DNA from: Spodoptera frugiperda
Taxonomy: Eukaryota > Arthropoda > Insecta > Lepidoptera > Noctuidae
Length of the DNA: 64,000 bases
Assembly: GCF_023101765.2 (NCBI RefSeq)
Contig: NC_064212.1
Coordinates: 5,952,001-6,016,000, forward strand
Reading direction: 5' to 3'
In this document: piece after piece, positions 61,083 through 64,000 of the stretch
Position numbering within the stretch: position 1 is the first letter of the stretch
Layout: each line of letters begins with the position of its first letter
Program-made: the position numbers and the translations under genes
The notes under the pieces: generated by a model
Database searches by the model: none
What the model saw: only the letters and a program-made list of their open reading frames with translations
What the model was told of the DNA's origin: nothing

Positions 61083-64000
61083 CTGAAAATGAAACAAACA
61101 TTGCAATATTAAGAACAAGTATACAAAGAAAACGATTACAAAGATCACCGAACCAGTCGACGACTGAGTAACCGCAATGTACACAATGAGTATCACTGAA
61201 ATATCAATCAATCACAGCAACGATATTGACTACGACCATAATGCGCATTAGTGGGTGGCCAGAATTAGAGCAACTTTGTTATTATTGGCGTTCGCGACGT
61301 TCTTCAACGGTTAGACATCGTAAATTCTCAGATTTAGAGTTAGCGGAGCATATCGCAGCTTAATTTATTATTGTACGACGATGCCAAACGGGCCACTCGT
61401 TTCAATAAAATCCTAGTCCAACGGGAATTGTCCCATAACTCGTCTAAACCACCGACAACCTCATTGTATTACTGCAAAGTAATATCGTATATTGATGGAA
61501 AGCTCCCACTTTCCACTACTTTCGTATTATGTAGCTATTGTAATAAGTGTTATTACTGTTTCAGTAGACGCTGTACTGCTATTATCTGTGCTGTTGTCGG
61601 GTAACGTTATTGTAAATCAAAGACTTAACAATTCGTATTTGTCTGTCTTGACGTTTCCTGAACACAAGTTTCTACACAACACTAAAAATTCAGTTACTGA
61701 CCATGTGGTGGTTTATGTAATACTTATCAGTATAAAATCAAACCCTACCTACTGCACATACTACCAAATTTAACAAAACTACCTATACAAGAAATGCATT
61801 ATTTGAAGTGATAATTCGTTACATAACATGTGAAAAGTGTGTACGAGACAAAATTTCCACAATATTTGCGCATTGCGAGTTTGCGCAAGTCATAACGACT
61901 AACAAGGCACCCAGTTTTCTAACGCATCGGGAGTACATCGGCGATGTGTCGTATTTGCGTCGCGACATAAGTCAGCAGCGACGCGCGGCTTTTGAAGTGA
62001 CCGGCAGACACCTGACTGATGGCTTTCTAAACATCTCGGCGACATCGCGGCAAAAAGCTCGGTGAAAACAACCAACCACTAACTGCAATCGTTTAAAAAT
62101 ACATTCTCACCGTGATAGTGCGACACTTTATTGGGAACGCCGCATCCCGATTTCTCGCTTTAGCCATGACCACATAGGCTCGCCCGACCAAGGGATATTT
62201 ATAACGTAGCCAAGTGTACAATAAACATAATAACATACGACTTTCTATCGGACAGTGTGCACACTACCGGCTAGCTTTGTCTAGCGTGTACTTGTGTACT
62301 GTGTAGCTTTGTGCTATCATTATGTAGTTACCCGTGAAGTTCAGATCAATCGGAGCAATTACTTTATAATACAGTGATTGCTGGCTAAACTTAGAACAGC
62401 GGTTTATTAGACATTATATTGTTATTACATTTATACAATGGCAAGCAATCAATATGGTCTACTTAGAAATCGATTTAGTAAAATTGGCTTGTTCAATTGG
62501 CTTGACGGTTTGTAATTTACTTCTGTCATATTTATTTAGATTTTCTTATTCAAAGCTCACCTGAGCATTCTGTAGTACTTTTCCAAATCTTATTTTAGGA
62601 GCAGTTTACAGTAGTAACCAGTATCTACTGAAATGAACTGCCTAAGATCACAGTTAGTTGCGGAAAACATAATTTACCTACATCTAAACAGTTGGGCAAA
62701 TTAAAAATCTTTTGCATTTAACGTATCAAGACTTAGATTAGGCGATAAATATGGAAGGAGGTTGGCCAGACTCCAACCTCAAAGTGAAATAAATTTTCTT
62801 TTTGGACACAATCCACTCGATTTGAAGAGCATCGAAGAAAAGAATTTTAAAAGAAGAATACCGAAGTGGTTTTTTGAAATGAGGTAATTGTTTTTTTATT
62901 CATTAAAGTTGATTTTCGTTTACAGGAGGTGTTGATGTTATTTGAGGATCTTATTATGTTGTGTTGTCTGAGTTAAAACAATAAACGTGGCCCACGCGAT
63001 GCTATGTTTGACATGTGGTGTGGTGCGTCGTATATAATCCAAAACTGTTGCCGAAACAGGTCAAGCGCAAGGCTAAAGTATTTTCAGTTTGCGTAAACGT
63101 AAAACACAGCCGAATCGTGTCTTTATAACGGAGCAGAAACTGCAGTTTACACTCGGTTGTATTTATTCCTTCGATAATGGTAAATACTGTATTACGCGGT
63201 GACAGAAATAAATAAATAAAAGAATAATGAAAAGAGAAATTAATGGAAGTAAAGGGTACACATGAGTGTAGAAAGCATATGTTTAGCGGATATTACTTCC
63301 TTTTCATATTTCATTATTAGACATATTTAAATACCTTAAAGGCACTGTTTAATTTAACTTTTCCGCAATTTTATGAGTACCTTATTCTTCCTTCGCACTC
63401 TATAACTACGGGACATCCTGTACTTATAACGTAGAGTTACATGTTAAGTATAATTTCATATCGAGATAAACAGCCTAAAGTTAGTTGCGCAACTAACTAA
63501 AACGTTTTTATTTTAGTCCTTAGTATAAACATAATTAAAATAAAAACTTCCGCCAGTAAAACGAAATCGTAAATCTTCGATAAATTTGAAAGAAACTGCA
63601 AGTATTTCAATTTGGCAAGTAAACAAAACATTGTAAGTGGTAATTAATTTTGAATAACGCAGGCCCACGTGCGCACACGCGTGACACAAGTTGTGGCACA
63701 TAATATACAAGCAATAAAACTGCTTTCAATGAAAAATCTAAATAAAACAGTGCATTTGGGGATTTTCCGCGAGAGAGGAAAACTTTTTAAAAGAATACTT
63801 ATTAGAATATTAAGCTGTTTTTATAATAAAACCTGATATCCGATGCAGCTGTTATTGTTATGCAACGGCTTTTACATTTACTCGCAAACATTTTACAAAT
63901 CCAGGGCCGTCACGAACATCTTAAAATATGCTCTAAATAACTTTAATATTTTTAACGTGACTAGTGTATTACTCAATCTCTCCCAAACAGATGACCACGC
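61083..64000. other. Intron of the kinase gene (or its 5' flank), no exon recognised
   Basis: The kinase core exons are not found here, so this is probably a long intron. It is AT-rich except for a GC-richer stretch at about 61900-62180 containing ACATCGGCGATGTGTCGTAT and CGACATCGCGGCAAAAAGCTC. That stretch looks repeat-derived and matches no protein family I recognise. Confidence 0.55.

Noticed and set aside
61371..62065. Plus-strand open frames of 77-93 codons next to the kinase exons
   Set aside because: They have no recognisable domain and no splice context, and they do not encode the missing kinase core.

Overview
This is an AT-rich insect nuclear segment. It looks lepidopteran: it has GT-AG introns of 0.1 to 10 kb, a jockey-type LINE, several dispersed short repeats whose consensus is common in moth genomes, and protein families with clear insect relatives. 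I assembled every recognised gene by hand from open frames, splice sites and codon phase, and all of them lie on the minus strand.

Left end (1 to 15.8 kb): the 5' two thirds of a large Rho guanine-nucleotide exchange factor (DH-PH, PLEKHG/puratrophin-like). It has five coding exons in the window, a 10.6 kb first intron, and runs off the left edge. Its GC-rich probable promoter is near 15.62-15.80 kb.

Centre (17.4 to 53.9 kb): four tandem, same-strand genes for CRAL-TRIO (SEC14-like, alpha-tocopherol-transfer-protein-like) lipid carriers. They are called A (17425-22778, 310 aa), B (26989-31595, 314 aa), C (38482-45328, 308 aa) and D (47554-53825, 308 aa). All four open frames are complete, all splice junctions are canonical, and B, C and D share the same seven-exon phase pattern. 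Gene A encodes the same stretch with different introns. The family members would carry small hydrophobic ligands (retinoid, tocopherol, carotenoid or phosphoinositide-coupled lipid) in the cytosol; the ligands here are unknown.

The introns and spacers of this cluster are full of mobile DNA. There is a near full-length 4.6 kb jockey-like LINE between B and C, with three nonsense codons and one frameshift. A 2.3 kb foldback element with 0.47 kb inverted arms lies in intron 1 of C. A 1.1 kb element in intron 2 of A has 18-bp terminal repeats and a motif array. A SINE-like family is present with visible target-site duplications, along with several hairpin MITEs.

Right end (60.5 to 61.1 kb): the last two coding exons of a cAMP-dependent protein kinase-type catalytic subunit (Pka-C3/PRKX class), whose other exons lie beyond 64 kb. 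The spacer from 53.9 to 60.5 kb, and everything after 61.1 kb, shows only repeats and unrecognised AT-rich sequence. I found no tRNA, rRNA, CRISPR or prokaryotic-type feature.
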